Source: Deltaproteobacteria bacterium
Lineage (GTDB): Bacteria > Desulfobacterota > Binatia > HRBIN30 > CADEER01
Assembly: GCA_029262455.1 (NCBI GenBank)
Contig: JAJCZJ010000024.1
Location: 1-64,000 of the forward strand
Reading direction: 5' to 3'
Length of the DNA: 64,000 bases
Position 1 is the stretch's first letter, and each line of letters begins with the position of its first letter. The notes under the pieces were generated by a model that did not search any database, had not been told where the DNA came from, and saw nothing but the letters and a program-made list of their open reading frames with translations. This document shows, piece after piece, positions 53,883 through 62,830 of this stretch. Made by a program: the position numbers and the translations under genes.

Positions 53883-54661
53883 CTCCCCTCCACCGCACGT
53901 AGCTTGTGCAAGAAGGGACCAAAGCCGTGATCACCAAGCCAAAATCGCACCAACCGCGTCACGGCGTCGCTGGTCAACGTGGACCCGGAGATTCCATCAA
54001 CTTGATACGGGTCGTCGGCGGGTAAGCCGGCTTTGCCTTTCTTCACGGCAATCTTGGCCACGCCCTGGTCGTCGTAAGCGAGGCGGCCTCGCCAGCTCCT
54101 CTTCCAATCCGGATCTTCGATCTGCGCCCCAAACCCCGGCGTCTCGGAATGCTCGTAGAACGTAATCCCGCGAATCGTCCGACCGTCGCCTGCCACTGCA
54201 AGGTATCCCCGGATCCTCCCCCAGAGCCCTCGCCCCTCGATCGGCAAGACCAGGACTTCGACCGAGCCGCCGCGTTTGAGCACAAACACACGCGCCCATT
54301 CGGGGACGCGTTCCACACCGGCTTGATTTTCCGGCACGGCGCGACTCGTCGCCGGATCCGCACTTGCACGTTCTTGATCAAAAGCGATGGCGTCCATGCG
54401 ATCGGCGTAGAGGCCTTCCTCGAGGTCGACGAGTCGCGCTTCGAGATCGCTGAACAAGCGTTCGGCGATGTCCTCTCGAGACAACACCGCCGATTCATCG
54501 ATCAAGCCGGCCACCGAGAGAATCTGACGCCCTTGACCCAGCATGCGGCGGTTCGCTTCTTGACGGTCGCGCAGCGTCACAGCCACCGTCGACACCAGCA
54601 GGGCGCAAGCGGCACACAGTCCGACCGAAAAGAACAGCGTATAGCGGACACTAAACTGCAC
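53879..54661 (-). CDS. nqrC: Na+-NQR subunit C (covalent FMN)
   Basis: A protein of 260 residues from the GTG at 54661, with GGGGG four nt upstream. One N-terminal membrane helix ([20 protein letters not shown]) and a large periplasmic part with the FMN-attachment motif [13 protein letters not shown]; ApbE, encoded downstream, would attach FMN to the Thr. [18 protein letters not shown] is the conserved surface before it. It overlaps the end of nqrB by 11 nt. Confidence 0.94.
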   Translation of the reverse strand: MQFSVRYTLFFSVGLCAACALLVSTVAVTLRDRQEANRRMLGQGRQILSVAGLIDESAVLSREDIAERLFSDLEARLVDLEEGLYADRMDAIAFDQERASADPATSRAVPENQAGVERVPEWARVFVLKRGGSVEVLVLPIEGRGLWGRIRGYLAVAGDGRTIRGITFYEHSETPGFGAQIEDPDWKRSWRGRLAYDDQGVAKIAVKKGKAGLPADDPYQVDGISGSTLTSDAVTRLVRFWLGDHGFGPFLHKLRAVEGR

Positions 54662-55781
54662 GATACCCCCTTCGGTAGCGCAGGTGCAGCTCGACCGTGA
54701 CGAAGTTGATGAGCGGCGCAAAGACGTTCATGAACAAAATCGCCAGCATCATTCCTTCGGCATACACGGGGTTGGCGACCCGGATCACGATCGCGAGCAA
54801 ACCGATCCCTACTCCGTAAACCCAACGTCCGCCGTCGCTAAACGGTGCCGAACTCGCATCCGTCGCTAGAAAGACGGTCGCGAACGCCCAGCTCCCGGTC
54901 ACGATGTGCCAGTGAAACGGCAGAGCGTACATGGCGTTGCCGTCAACTCCGACCTGATTGAAGAACGCAACCGCGGCGAATGTACCCAGCACAACGCCGG
55001 CAACGATACGCCACGACGCGACACCGCTGCCCAGCAAGACGATTGCGCCGATGACACAGGCAACGAACGACGTCTCGCCAATCGATCCCGGGATCGTACC
55101 GATCAAAGCACTCCACCAAGCCGTGTGAGACAGCGACTCCTGCCCCAACATCACACTCGCGAGGGGCGTCGCCCCCGAGAAGGCATCGACCTTCTCAAAC
55201 GACGCCGCGATCCACGGCGCATCGCCGCTCATGCCGGCCGGATAGGCAAAGAAGAGAAAGGCTCGTCCCAACAGAACTGGGTTGAGAAATGACATGCCGG
55301 GACCACCAAAGATTTCCTGACCGAAGAGAATCCCGAAACAAGTCGCCAGAAAGGCCTGCCACAGCGGCGTGGTCGGCGGCAGCGTCAGAGCGAGCAGCAA
55401 CCCAAAGATCGGCCATGTAGCGCTGGGCCGGCGTTGACGAAGCCGCGAGTTGATGGTCTCGACTACCCCGGCACCGGCGGCGCAGACGAATACGAGCGGG
55501 CCGACGTAGAGCATCCCAAACAGCACACAATTCAAGGTGCTGGCGGGGTCCGGGGAGACGCCGAGAGCATTCAACAGCACGCTGCGTCCATCAGAGAGCG
55601 GCGTTGCACCGGCAGCGATGGCTCGATTGGCCTGCAAACCGGTGTTGAAAACGGCCATCGCCAAGCACGGCAACAACGAGAGTCCGAAGATCGCTTTGAC
55701 ATGGCGCAGCGCGAAGCCATCGCGAACGAACGGCCCGCTCGAAACGGCAGTCGTCGGCGACGGATCAGGCACGTTGCGCAT
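54651..55781 (-). CDS. nqrB: Na+-NQR subunit B (covalent FMN, Na+ channel)
   Basis: A protein of 376 residues from the ATG at 55781, which overlaps the nqrA end by 17 nt. Somewhat shorter than the usual 410, mainly at the N-terminus. About ten membrane helices. FMN-attachment motif KVDAFSGATPLASVML, plus FGQEIFGGPGMSFLNPVLLG and GNAMYALPFHWHIVTGSWAF, typical of NqrB. It holds covalently bound FMN and riboflavin and forms the sodium path. The longer upstream frame is out-of-frame nqrA sequence. Confidence 0.94.
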   Translation of the reverse strand: MRNVPDPSPTTAVSSGPFVRDGFALRHVKAIFGLSLLPCLAMAVFNTGLQANRAIAAGATPLSDGRSVLLNALGVSPDPASTLNCVLFGMLYVGPLVFVCAAGAGVVETINSRLRQRRPSATWPIFGLLLALTLPPTTPLWQAFLATCFGILFGQEIFGGPGMSFLNPVLLGRAFLFFAYPAGMSGDAPWIAASFEKVDAFSGATPLASVMLGQESLSHTAWWSALIGTIPGSIGETSFVACVIGAIVLLGSGVASWRIVAGVVLGTFAAVAFFNQVGVDGNAMYALPFHWHIVTGSWAFATVFLATDASSAPFSDGGRWVYGVGIGLLAIVIRVANPVYAEGMMLAILFMNVFAPLINFVTVELHLRYRRGYRAV

Positions 55782-57117
55782 CGACCTCTTCGTCCCATTC
55801 GTCGCGCGCCCGGCACAGAGCGTCGCGCAACGATACACCGAAGTCGTTGCGGCCCGGACATACGAAGCTGCACAGAGCGAGATCCTCTTCGTCGAGCTCG
55901 AGACAGCCGAGCTTCTCCGCCTGCTCGAGATCCCCGGCGGCCAGCGCGCGCAGCAGGAACGTCGGCAGGAGTTCGAACGGCCATATCCGTTCGTAGCGTC
56001 CGAGCGGGAGGATCGGCCCGGGCGCCGCAACCGCCGCCCGCAGGCCGAGGCGAGTCAACGTCGACGACAGCCACGCTCGGCTCCCCGAACGAACGACCGT
56101 CCGGCCTGGCAATGCAGTGATTTGCACATGGTAACGCCCAAGAAAGGCCTCCGGCCCATCTGCTGCCATTCGGCCATGCCAGACGGAGCCAGAGATCACT
56201 CGAACGTCCGGCCCCTCGACCTCGTTGCGCATCAGCGCGGCGATGCTTGCGCCAAGACGGGTGCGTAGGAGGCGCGGTTGCCGCACGACAGGACCACCGA
56301 TTGCAATTACACGCCCGACGGGAAGACGGCCTGTACGTGCCAGCTCACCGACGGCGATCACATCCTGATATCCGATCGTCCAAACCCCGCGGTCGCGGCC
56401 GACCGGGAACAACCTGTGGACGTGCAGACCAGACGTACCGGCTGGATGCGGTCCGGAAAAGCGTTCCACAACCACAGACGGATCAACCTCGCCACCAAGA
56501 TCTTCGGCCGCCGCAACACATAAGTACGTCGGCCCTGCGGCAAGCTTTGCCAACAGCGAAAGGCCGATGCGGAAATCCTCCGGCGCCGTAGAGATCACTT
56601 CGAACGGCGCGGCGGCCAAGGGCTGGGTATCCATCGCGTTGACGAAGATCGCATCGGGGATCGCGTCGCAGGCCGGCACGCGGCTGAACGGCCGCGTCCG
56701 CAGCGCCGTCCAAAGACCCGACTCGATCAGTAGATCGCGGATCTCGGATGCCACCAATGCGCTTGGCCGGCGGTTGGAAAACGACGAGAACGACGCCAAA
56801 TCAGACGGAGAAGGACGCCCGGCCCGTTCCTCCGCGCTGAGATCGATGACAATCGACATGAGTTGGCGGCGCGCGCGGCGATGAATCGCCACCACACGCC
56901 CCGCCCCCGGAGCTGTGTAACGAACGCCGCGTGACCGATCCTCGAACAGAACCGCGCCGCGCGCAACGCGATCTCCTTCAGCGACGAATAGACGCGCTCG
57001 CAGCCCGACGTAATCAGCGGCAACGATTCCCACCTGCTCGTCGGCTCGTCGCTCATAGATCTTCTGCTCCGGCTTACCGTCGATATGAAGATCGAGTCCC
57101 TTTTTGATCGTGTGCAA
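55765..57117 (-). CDS. nqrA: Na+-NQR subunit A
   Basis: A protein of 450 residues, the usual length, if started at TTG 57117. No ATG or GTG exists near the conserved N-terminus HTIKKGLDLHIDGKPEQKIY (family: IKKGLDLPIxGxPEQ). GGCGGGAAG lies five nt upstream of the TTG. Other conserved parts: VGIVAADYVGLRARLFVAEG, RYTAPGAGRVVAIHRRARR and the C-terminal CSFVCPGRNDFG with two Cys. NqrA is the cytoplasmic ubiquinone-site subunit. A -24/-12 promoter lies immediately upstream. Confidence 0.94.
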   Translation of the reverse strand: MHTIKKGLDLHIDGKPEQKIYERRADEQVGIVAADYVGLRARLFVAEGDRVARGAVLFEDRSRGVRYTAPGAGRVVAIHRRARRQLMSIVIDLSAEERAGRPSPSDLASFSSFSNRRPSALVASEIRDLLIESGLWTALRTRPFSRVPACDAIPDAIFVNAMDTQPLAAAPFEVISTAPEDFRIGLSLLAKLAAGPTYLCVAAAEDLGGEVDPSVVVERFSGPHPAGTSGLHVHRLFPVGRDRGVWTIGYQDVIAVGELARTGRLPVGRVIAIGGPVVRQPRLLRTRLGASIAALMRNEVEGPDVRVISGSVWHGRMAADGPEAFLGRYHVQITALPGRTVVRSGSRAWLSSTLTRLGLRAAVAAPGPILPLGRYERIWPFELLPTFLLRALAAGDLEQAEKLGCLELDEEDLALCSFVCPGRNDFGVSLRDALCRARDEWDEEVDAQRA

Positions 57118-57142
57118 CAGAACTTCCCGCCGAATAGTGAGA

Positions 57143-57160
57143 TCGCAAGAACCACTCCAA
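57143..57160 (-). promoter_or_regulatory. Candidate sigma-54 promoter for nqrA
   Basis: The minus strand reads TTGGAGTGGTTCTTGCGA. GG (57158-57157) and GC (57146-57145) are separated by 10 nt and the -12 part is TTGC. Transcription would begin near 57133, about 16 nt before the TTG start of nqrA, just enough for the GGCGGGAAG site. Confidence 0.5.
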
Positions 57161-57337
57161 GTCGGATCACCCCCCTCGGGCTGCCGAACCCTCCTCAACC
57201 ACCAGTATCCAGACAAACCCGAGAAGTCGGTTTCCCGTTTCCGAGAAACGGCGCGTTCGCCGAACTCGGCCCCGAAGCCGCGCGCAACAGCCGACGAGAG
57301 TAGAACCCGAAACGAGGTCGGTGCAGCGAAACGGCGA

Positions 57338-57745
57338 TTACTTCTCCTGGACGGACCGGAGGTATTCGGTGATCTCGAGCAATTTCCCTTGCACCTCGCC
57401 AGCGACCGCGTCCGGCGAAGCAGCCGCTTCGAAAGAAAGAATCTCTCCCCAAACGGGCATCTCGGAATCCCCATGGGCGCCGACCGCGCTGCGGCCGTCG
57501 ATCGCTTTCATCACATCGAGGAAAGGGAAATCCCCGCCCGCCCTCTTGGCGAGCCGCGTCAGGTCCGGAGGGGCGGGACGCATCAATCCGGAAACAATCC
57601 CGTCACCTTTCGCGCTCAGCCCATGACAGGCACCGCAATAGCGACGAAAATGAGCCTCGCCCTGTCCCGGAGACTCGGCCGAGGCAGTCGACGCGACAGA
57701 CAAGACGGCGGCGACAAACAGGGACCAACGCACCGGGCTCCTCAT
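57338..57745 (-). CDS. Monoheme cytochrome c
   Basis: A protein of 135 residues. Two ATGs (57748, 57745) follow AGGAGGTAT; the second has the better spacing. Signal peptide: WSLFVAAVLSVASTASAE. One heme site YCGACHGLSAKGDGI and a candidate axial Met in SEMPVWGEIL, with a C-terminal helix ITEYLRSVQ. Small periplasmic class I type. It lies 220 nt upstream of nqrA on the same strand; both have their own -24/-12 site, which suggests joint control though not necessarily a single transcript. Confidence 0.88.
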   Translation of the reverse strand: MRSPVRWSLFVAAVLSVASTASAESPGQGEAHFRRYCGACHGLSAKGDGIVSGLMRPAPPDLTRLAKRAGGDFPFLDVMKAIDGRSAVGAHGDSEMPVWGEILSFEAAASPDAVAGEVQGKLLEITEYLRSVQEK

Positions 57746-57793
57746 CATATACCTCCTCGATCGGTTCAAAGAACGGATGTCCCACACGTTACA

Positions 57794-57810
57794 TCGCACG
57801 AGTCATGCCA
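57794..57810 (-). promoter_or_regulatory. Candidate sigma-54 promoter for the monoheme cytochrome gene
   Basis: The minus strand reads TGGCATGACTCGTGCGA. GG (57809-57808) and GC (57797-57796) are separated by 10 nt and TGGCA matches the consensus. The predicted start near 57785 gives a leader of about 40 nt that contains AGGAGGT. Confidence 0.55.
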
Positions 57811-57874
57811 GCGGCGACACCATACGAACGAACGATTCTTCGGCGTTCTAAGTCCTAGATTCGGGAATGTGGGT

Positions 57875-59206
57875 TTACCGGGTATCGGCGGCCAACTGGC
57901 CGGGAAACACGTAGTGGCGCCGTCTCGCATCGCTGAGAAGATCGGCGCGAAATTCCGGATGAGCAATGGAAATCATCGACTCTGCGCGCTGACGGATCGA
58001 CCGCCCCTGCAGGTCCGCGATGCCGTACTCAGTGACGACAAAGCGGACGTCGCCGCGCGACGTCACGACGCCCGCCCCTGGATCGAGGGTCGCGACGACG
58101 CGACTCACGCTCCCCTTGCGAGCAGTCGACCGCAACGCGATGATCGGCATGCCCCCTTTGCACATTGACGCACCGCGGATGAAGTCCACTTGACCGCCAA
58201 TGCCTGAGTAGAACCGATCTCCGATCGAATCGGCACACACCTGGCCGGTTACATCCACCTGCAGTGCACTATTGATGGCGACCATCTGGTGTTGTTGAGC
58301 GATCAAGGCCGGATCATTCGTCAGGTCGGACGGATGAAAAGTAAAAACCGGGTTTTGATCGACGAAGCGGTACAACGATTCAGAACCGAAGGTGAACGAT
58401 GACGTTACCTTGTTCGGATGGACCGGACAGTGACGGCCCGTGATGTTGCCGTTCTCTAGCAACCCAATCACTCCGTCAGAAAACATCTCGCTCCAAATCC
58501 CAAGATCCTTGCGACTCCCGAGGTGCGACAGCACTGCATCGGGGAGTTGACCAATGCCGAGTTGCAACGTTGCTCCGTCATCGATCAACGATGCGACCAG
58601 GCGACCGATTTCGTCCGCCGCTGCGTCGGGCGGCTGACACACGAGTTCCGGCAGGGGGCGATCCCCGTCCACCCAAATATCGATCTGATCGCACGCAAGA
58701 TACCCGGCCCCAAAGACCACAGGCATCTGCGGGTTGACCTCTGCGACCACTAGCGAAGCCGATTCGACCGCCGCCAGAACGACATCGACCGACACGCCAA
58801 GGTTGACGAACCCGAATCGATCCGGCGGTGAGACTTGAACCAGCGCAACATCGATCGGCAGGCAACGCGACCGCATCAGGTCTGGAATCTGCGACAGAAA
58901 GACCGGTGTGTAATCAGCGCGTCCATCGTGCACCGCCTCGCGAACGTTCGCCCCGATGAAGAACGCGTTGTGGCGGAAGTTGTCCCTAAACTGCGGTGCA
59001 ACATACGGCGCCGGCCCCAGGGTCATCAGATGAACGATCTCGTTGCCGGAAAGACGATCGCACTGCGACACCAATTCCTCGACCAAACCGATGGGCTCGG
59101 CAGCCCCAGAGCCCACAAAGATGTGTTGGCCCGGCCGAATCTCGCCTATAGCAGTGGATCGCTCACGCTTGCGGTCGGCAAAGCGCTGTCGCCAGTCTAT
59201 CGCCAC
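57875..59206 (-). CDS. Acetyl-CoA hydrolase/transferase family protein (4-hydroxybutyrate CoA-transferase type)
   Basis: A protein of 443 residues from a GTG with GGAG six nt upstream. The two-domain CoA-transferase fold is visible: GQHIFVGSGAAEPIGLVEEL near the N-terminus, LQLGIGQLPDAVLSHL, HLG...IWSEMFSDGVIGLLENG, and the C-terminal FVVTEYGIADLQGRSIRQRA with DLLSDARR. The family moves CoA between acetate, butyrate, hydroxybutyrate or similar acids, or hydrolyses acyl-CoA. The acid cannot be named. It starts 43 nt after the NtrC-type regulator gene and probably shares its transcript. Confidence 0.88.
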   Translation of the reverse strand: MAIDWRQRFADRKRERSTAIGEIRPGQHIFVGSGAAEPIGLVEELVSQCDRLSGNEIVHLMTLGPAPYVAPQFRDNFRHNAFFIGANVREAVHDGRADYTPVFLSQIPDLMRSRCLPIDVALVQVSPPDRFGFVNLGVSVDVVLAAVESASLVVAEVNPQMPVVFGAGYLACDQIDIWVDGDRPLPELVCQPPDAAADEIGRLVASLIDDGATLQLGIGQLPDAVLSHLGSRKDLGIWSEMFSDGVIGLLENGNITGRHCPVHPNKVTSSFTFGSESLYRFVDQNPVFTFHPSDLTNDPALIAQQHQMVAINSALQVDVTGQVCADSIGDRFYSGIGGQVDFIRGASMCKGGMPIIALRSTARKGSVSRVVATLDPGAGVVTSRGDVRFVVTEYGIADLQGRSIRQRAESMISIAHPEFRADLLSDARRRHYVFPGQLAADTR

Positions 59207-59249
59207 AAATCACTCCACATCGAGTCCACAGACCCGCCCAACCTACGTT

Positions 59250-60635
59250 TCACTCAGCGTCTCGATCGACGACGCCGAGGTCCTCGATCTTCCGATAGAG
59301 AGAAGACAAGGCAATTCCAAGCATTCCAGCGGCAGCTTTCTTGTCGAAGTCCGCTTTCGCGAGAACCGTCTGGATATGAGACTTCTCATACGAGTGCATC
59401 GCCTCCCGCAAGTTGTCGGAAGTCGAAAGCGGCACGCTGACGCTGTCTCGCATCGCGTTGGGCAGATCATCCACGGTGATCCATTCCCCGTCGCCAAGAA
59501 TCATCGCGTGTTCCAACACGTTGTCCAGCTCACGCACGTTCCCTTTCCAGGGCAGCGACATCAAAGTCTTCATGGTCACGTTGTCGACGCCCTTGAACCT
59601 CCTCTTGAGGTCGAGATTGTGGAGCTTGACGAAGTGATCGACCAGAGCGGGAATATCCTCGCGGCGCTCACGCAATGGGGGAATGGCAATGTCGAATACG
59701 TTGAGGCGGTAGAAGAGATCTTCACGGAAGCGTCCCGCCTCGACCTCCTCACCGAGACTCCGATTGGTGGCGGCGATGACGCGAACGTCGACCTTGACCG
59801 GTGTCGATGCGCCGACCGGGTGGACTTCCCGTGATTCGATCACCCGCAAGATCTTGACCTGGAGATTCAACGGCATTTCGCCGATCTCGTCGAGAAAGAT
59901 CGTGCCGCCTCGAGCACGCAGAAACAGCCCCTCCTGGCTGCTTACCGCGCCAGTGAAAGAGCCTTTGACGTGCCCAAAGAGCTGGCTCTCGAGCAAGTTC
60001 TCAGGAATCGCCCCGCAATTGAGCGGCAGCAAGATCGCGTCACGGCGATCGCTGAAATAGTGGATCGCACGTGCAACGACCTCCTTGCCGACTCCACTCT
60101 CGCCGGACACCAGGACCGTGGTCGGTGTTGGCGCCACCCGGCGCACGCGATGCATTACGTCGTTCATCGCCGCAGACCGGCCGATCAGGTTGTCAAAGTC
60201 CAAACGGCGCTCAGCCTGGTTGCGCAGGAATTGATTTTCCCAAGCGGCTTGCCGATTGCGCAAGAGATACTGAACCTTGTGCAACGCGTCATCGATCAAG
60301 ATCGGCTTCAGCAGATAGTCGTGCGCCCCACGCCGCAATGCTTGGACCGCCGTCTCCACCGAGGCGTGGGCGGTCATCAGCAGCACGAGAACCTGCGGTG
60401 AAACCCTCCTCGCATGCTGCAAGACCTCGAGCCCGTCGGCACCAGGCATCGTAACGTCGGAGATGACAATATCGAACTCTTGCTTGTTCAACGCTTCGAT
60501 CGCCGCCGTGCCATCGGCGACCTGAGTGACGTGATACCCGGCTTCTATCAGCACTTCGGCCAAGCTCTCACGCACGCCGTCCTCGTCGTCAGCGACCAGG
60601 ACCTCGCCTTGCGAACCGTTTTCTGTTGCTTCCAT
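59250..60635 (-). CDS. Sigma-54-dependent response regulator (NtrC family)
   Basis: A protein of 461 residues from the ATG at 60635 (GGAG five nt upstream; GTG 60641 also in frame). Receiver domain (VLVADDEDGVRESLAEVLIE, phospho-Asp in IVISDVTMPG, Lys in YLLKPI). AAA+ domain with Walker A GESGVGKEV, the sigma-54-contacting GSFTGA loop (the usual form is GAFTGA), Walker B GGTIFLDEIGEMP and FREDLFYRLNVF. C-terminal Fis-type helix-turn-helix (KKAAAGMLGIALSSLYRKIE). The cognate kinase is not adjacent. Four -24/-12 sites occur within 15 kb, so it is the natural candidate activator for them (inference). Confidence 0.94.
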   Translation of the reverse strand: MEATENGSQGEVLVADDEDGVRESLAEVLIEAGYHVTQVADGTAAIEALNKQEFDIVISDVTMPGADGLEVLQHARRVSPQVLVLLMTAHASVETAVQALRRGAHDYLLKPILIDDALHKVQYLLRNRQAAWENQFLRNQAERRLDFDNLIGRSAAMNDVMHRVRRVAPTPTTVLVSGESGVGKEVVARAIHYFSDRRDAILLPLNCGAIPENLLESQLFGHVKGSFTGAVSSQEGLFLRARGGTIFLDEIGEMPLNLQVKILRVIESREVHPVGASTPVKVDVRVIAATNRSLGEEVEAGRFREDLFYRLNVFDIAIPPLRERREDIPALVDHFVKLHNLDLKRRFKGVDNVTMKTLMSLPWKGNVRELDNVLEHAMILGDGEWITVDDLPNAMRDSVSVPLSTSDNLREAMHSYEKSHIQTVLAKADFDKKAAAGMLGIALSSLYRKIEDLGVVDRDAE

Positions 60636-61217
60636 CGACACTCCGTACGTACTCGATTTCGGGTGGTATTCACCGAGCCCTGCGACGCTCGGGCAGACCC
60701 GCCACCGCGCCTAAGTAGCCAAATTTCGCCGTATCCGCGAGCTCATCGCTCTGTTCACAGCGTCAGAGCCTACCTCGGTGGCAAAAAGCGCCGCCGTCAG
60801 GTGATCGGCCTGATCGGGGGTACCCAACACATCGCGAACTCCTTCGACACCCCTGCTCAATCAACTTCGCAACTTCCTCGGCAACATCAGAACTCGTACC
60901 AACACTGCAATCACCTTCTGCCGGTCTCCGCGTAGAAAGAGCAACTGGCATGCCAGCAACGCAACGAGTCTGCCGACTCGCATCGGCCGGAGCGCAGCCT
61001 CGTCGATTCTCAATATTCGGAATTGCCCGACGCGGCCTTGCTCCAAGCGCATCGACGAATTCCGACCGAATCCCCTCATTAGATCTGTGAAGTGTTTTCG
61101 AGATTGTGAGAGCGGCATCGGGGCAATGCCAATCAACTCCGACCCACTGGAACTTGGTACGAATCGTGGACGTCGACTGCTGTGGATTCCAAACATCAAA
61201 CAAGGGAGGCCTCACTC
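60636..61217. other. Intergenic region with possible degraded coding sequence
   Basis: No intact gene. On the minus strand, about 60718-60840, a short frame (VEGVRDVLGTPDQADHLTAA then LFATEVGSDAVNRAMSSR) reads like protein and joins, only by a frameshift, to DVAEEVAKLIEQG upstream. It might be a decayed gene end. I do not recognise the family. Confidence 0.25.
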
Positions 61218-62261
61218 GTGAAAACGCACCCCGCGCCCGCCGCTCACTGTTCTGCGGCACCAACCCCTAGTTCCCACAACGACACTGCCAAACCACTTCG
61301 AATTCTGAGCCTCGTCGTCCTGCTATCGGTCCCTCTGAATGGCGCGCCAGCCTTCGCAATTTGTGAGGGCGACTTCAACGACGACAACGTGGTTCGAATC
61401 AACGAACTCGTTCGAGCCGTCGGCAACGCGCTGAACGGCTGTCCCGAGCCACTGCCGACTTCGACTGCCACCTCGACGGAAACCCTTCCCCCCACGGCGT
61501 CGCCGACACCGACAGAGACCGCGAGTCCGTCGCCAACTCATACGCAGCCACCCAGCTGCGGCGACGGTCATAGCGACACCGACGAGGAGTGTGACGGGCG
61601 CGACCTGAACAACCAGAGCTGCGGTGACGTCACGAGCGGATCTTTATTCGGAACACTATCTTGCACCGACGACTGCCGATTCGACATCAGCAACTGCTCC
61701 GATACGCGCTTCGGCGACCTCGGAAACGGCGCAATCCGGGACAATCAAGTGGGGCTCATGTGGGACAAGAAGTGCTCTGTATGCGACAACCTGCACGATG
61801 TAAGCAACCGCTACCCGTGGCACGGTACGTGCGCGGTCTCCAACAATCCGTGTCAGCGCAACGACGATTGCGACCTGTCGGAAATCTGCGAGGCAACCGA
61901 CGGACAAGGCACCGGTCTGACTGTCTTTCAGTGGGTCGATACCTTGAATTCCGAACAGTTCGCCGGGTTCTCAGATTGGCGTCTACCGACCCTCGACGAG
62001 ATCGAGACGATCCGCAATCTGAGCACATTGGATCCCGCGACTTTCACTGATTTCCACCGCAACGCCTGCCCGGATCTCACCGACCCCGCCTGTTCACGTA
62101 CCGGGTCGTCGAACTACTGGTCCGCAACACCCCAGGCCGGAAAACCAGCGAGCGCCTGGTCCCTGAACTTCGACGAAGGCAGCAGCGAAGCCGGGGATAC
62201 CACCGATGCCAACCTCGCCCGAGCCGTTCGAGGTGAAAGTCACCTCGCCAGAATACCCTAA
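61218..62261 (+). CDS. Secreted protein with dockerin-like module, Cys-rich repeat and DUF1566 domain
   Basis: A protein of 347 residues from a GTG at 61218, eight nt after AGGGAGG; the frame is open 12 codons further. A long leader with PLRILSLVVLLSVPLNGAPA. One dockerin-like loop (GDFNDDNVVRINELVRAVGN then ALNGCP), a Thr/Pro linker and a Cys-rich repeat CGDGHSDTDEECDGRDLNNQ of the type seen in myxobacterial surface proteins. Then comes a DUF1566 domain (DNQVGLMWDKKC, FSDWRLPTLDEIETIRN, NYWSATPQ, ARAVRGE). It resembles the protein at 26410 in its last domain. Exported; function unknown. Confidence 0.82.
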   Translation: MKTHPAPAAHCSAAPTPSSHNDTAKPLRILSLVVLLSVPLNGAPAFAICEGDFNDDNVVRINELVRAVGNALNGCPEPLPTSTATSTETLPPTASPTPTETASPSPTHTQPPSCGDGHSDTDEECDGRDLNNQSCGDVTSGSLFGTLSCTDDCRFDISNCSDTRFGDLGNGAIRDNQVGLMWDKKCSVCDNLHDVSNRYPWHGTCAVSNNPCQRNDDCDLSEICEATDGQGTGLTVFQWVDTLNSEQFAGFSDWRLPTLDEIETIRNLSTLDPATFTDFHRNACPDLTDPACSRTGSSNYWSATPQAGKPASAWSLNFDEGSSEAGDTTDANLARAVRGESHLARIP

Positions 62262-62768
62262 GGTCGGACGAAACGGAGTCGGCGATCTGATCGCCCAGAT
62301 TGTCGGCTCCGCAGCTTCACTCGAGCCCCGGGCCAGCCTGAACCCCTGGACCCGTCGGATTCAAATTACGAGCGAGGCGTAGAGTGGGAACGGAACGAGC
62401 ACGCCGACCATCCGGCGACCTGACTGTCGCTATCGAATTGAAAGGAACGTCGGTCTTGCTGGCTCAGGAGGTAGCCAAGTGCAGCTACGGCCTCGCCATC
62501 CGAAACGGTCGCGTCCTGCACAGCAACGACCACATCAAAGAAAGTCGCCCTAGTCGGTCCTTCGTACGCAGTGGCCATAACTCTACTCCATTCGAGGCAT
62601 GACAGGACCAAGGAGCAACGAGCATGCCAGGACCGAAGAAGTGCGGCGAGTATCGACCGACGACTTCTTCCAAAGCGAAGTTCTCAGCCATGAGAATCGA
62701 ACCCTGTTGAGATGGCCGTCTGGGAAAACAGAAGCGACGCGCCGACCTCAGACGTAGCCGCGGCTTTT
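62262..62768. other. Gene-poor region; possible small minus-strand protein at 62366-62578
   Basis: No recognisable family. A minus-strand frame from an ATG at 62578 (GGAG seven nt upstream) to 62366 would give about 70 residues starting MATAYEGPTRATFFDVVVAV. The N-terminal half looks protein-like, the C-terminal half does not. Kept only as a possibility. Confidence 0.25.
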
Positions 62769-62785
62769 GGCACAACCGTTGCGTT
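62767..62785 (+). promoter_or_regulatory. Candidate sigma-54 promoter for the phosphatase gene
   Basis: TTGGCACAACCGTTGCGTT: GG (62769-62770) and GC (62781-62782) are separated by 10 nt. TGGCAC and TTGC match the consensus best of the four sites in this window. Start near 62794, with a leader of about 37 nt containing GAGG before the ATG at 62831. Confidence 0.65.
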
Positions 62786-62830
62786 GTTTATAGATGTTCA
62801 TCAAGAACGCAGCCATCGAGGTACGATCCA

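Noticed and set aside
60718-60960. Candidate minus-strand gene split by a frameshift
   Set aside because: Two protein-like stretches can be joined only by assuming a frameshift, and no family is recognised; too weak to call as a pseudogene.
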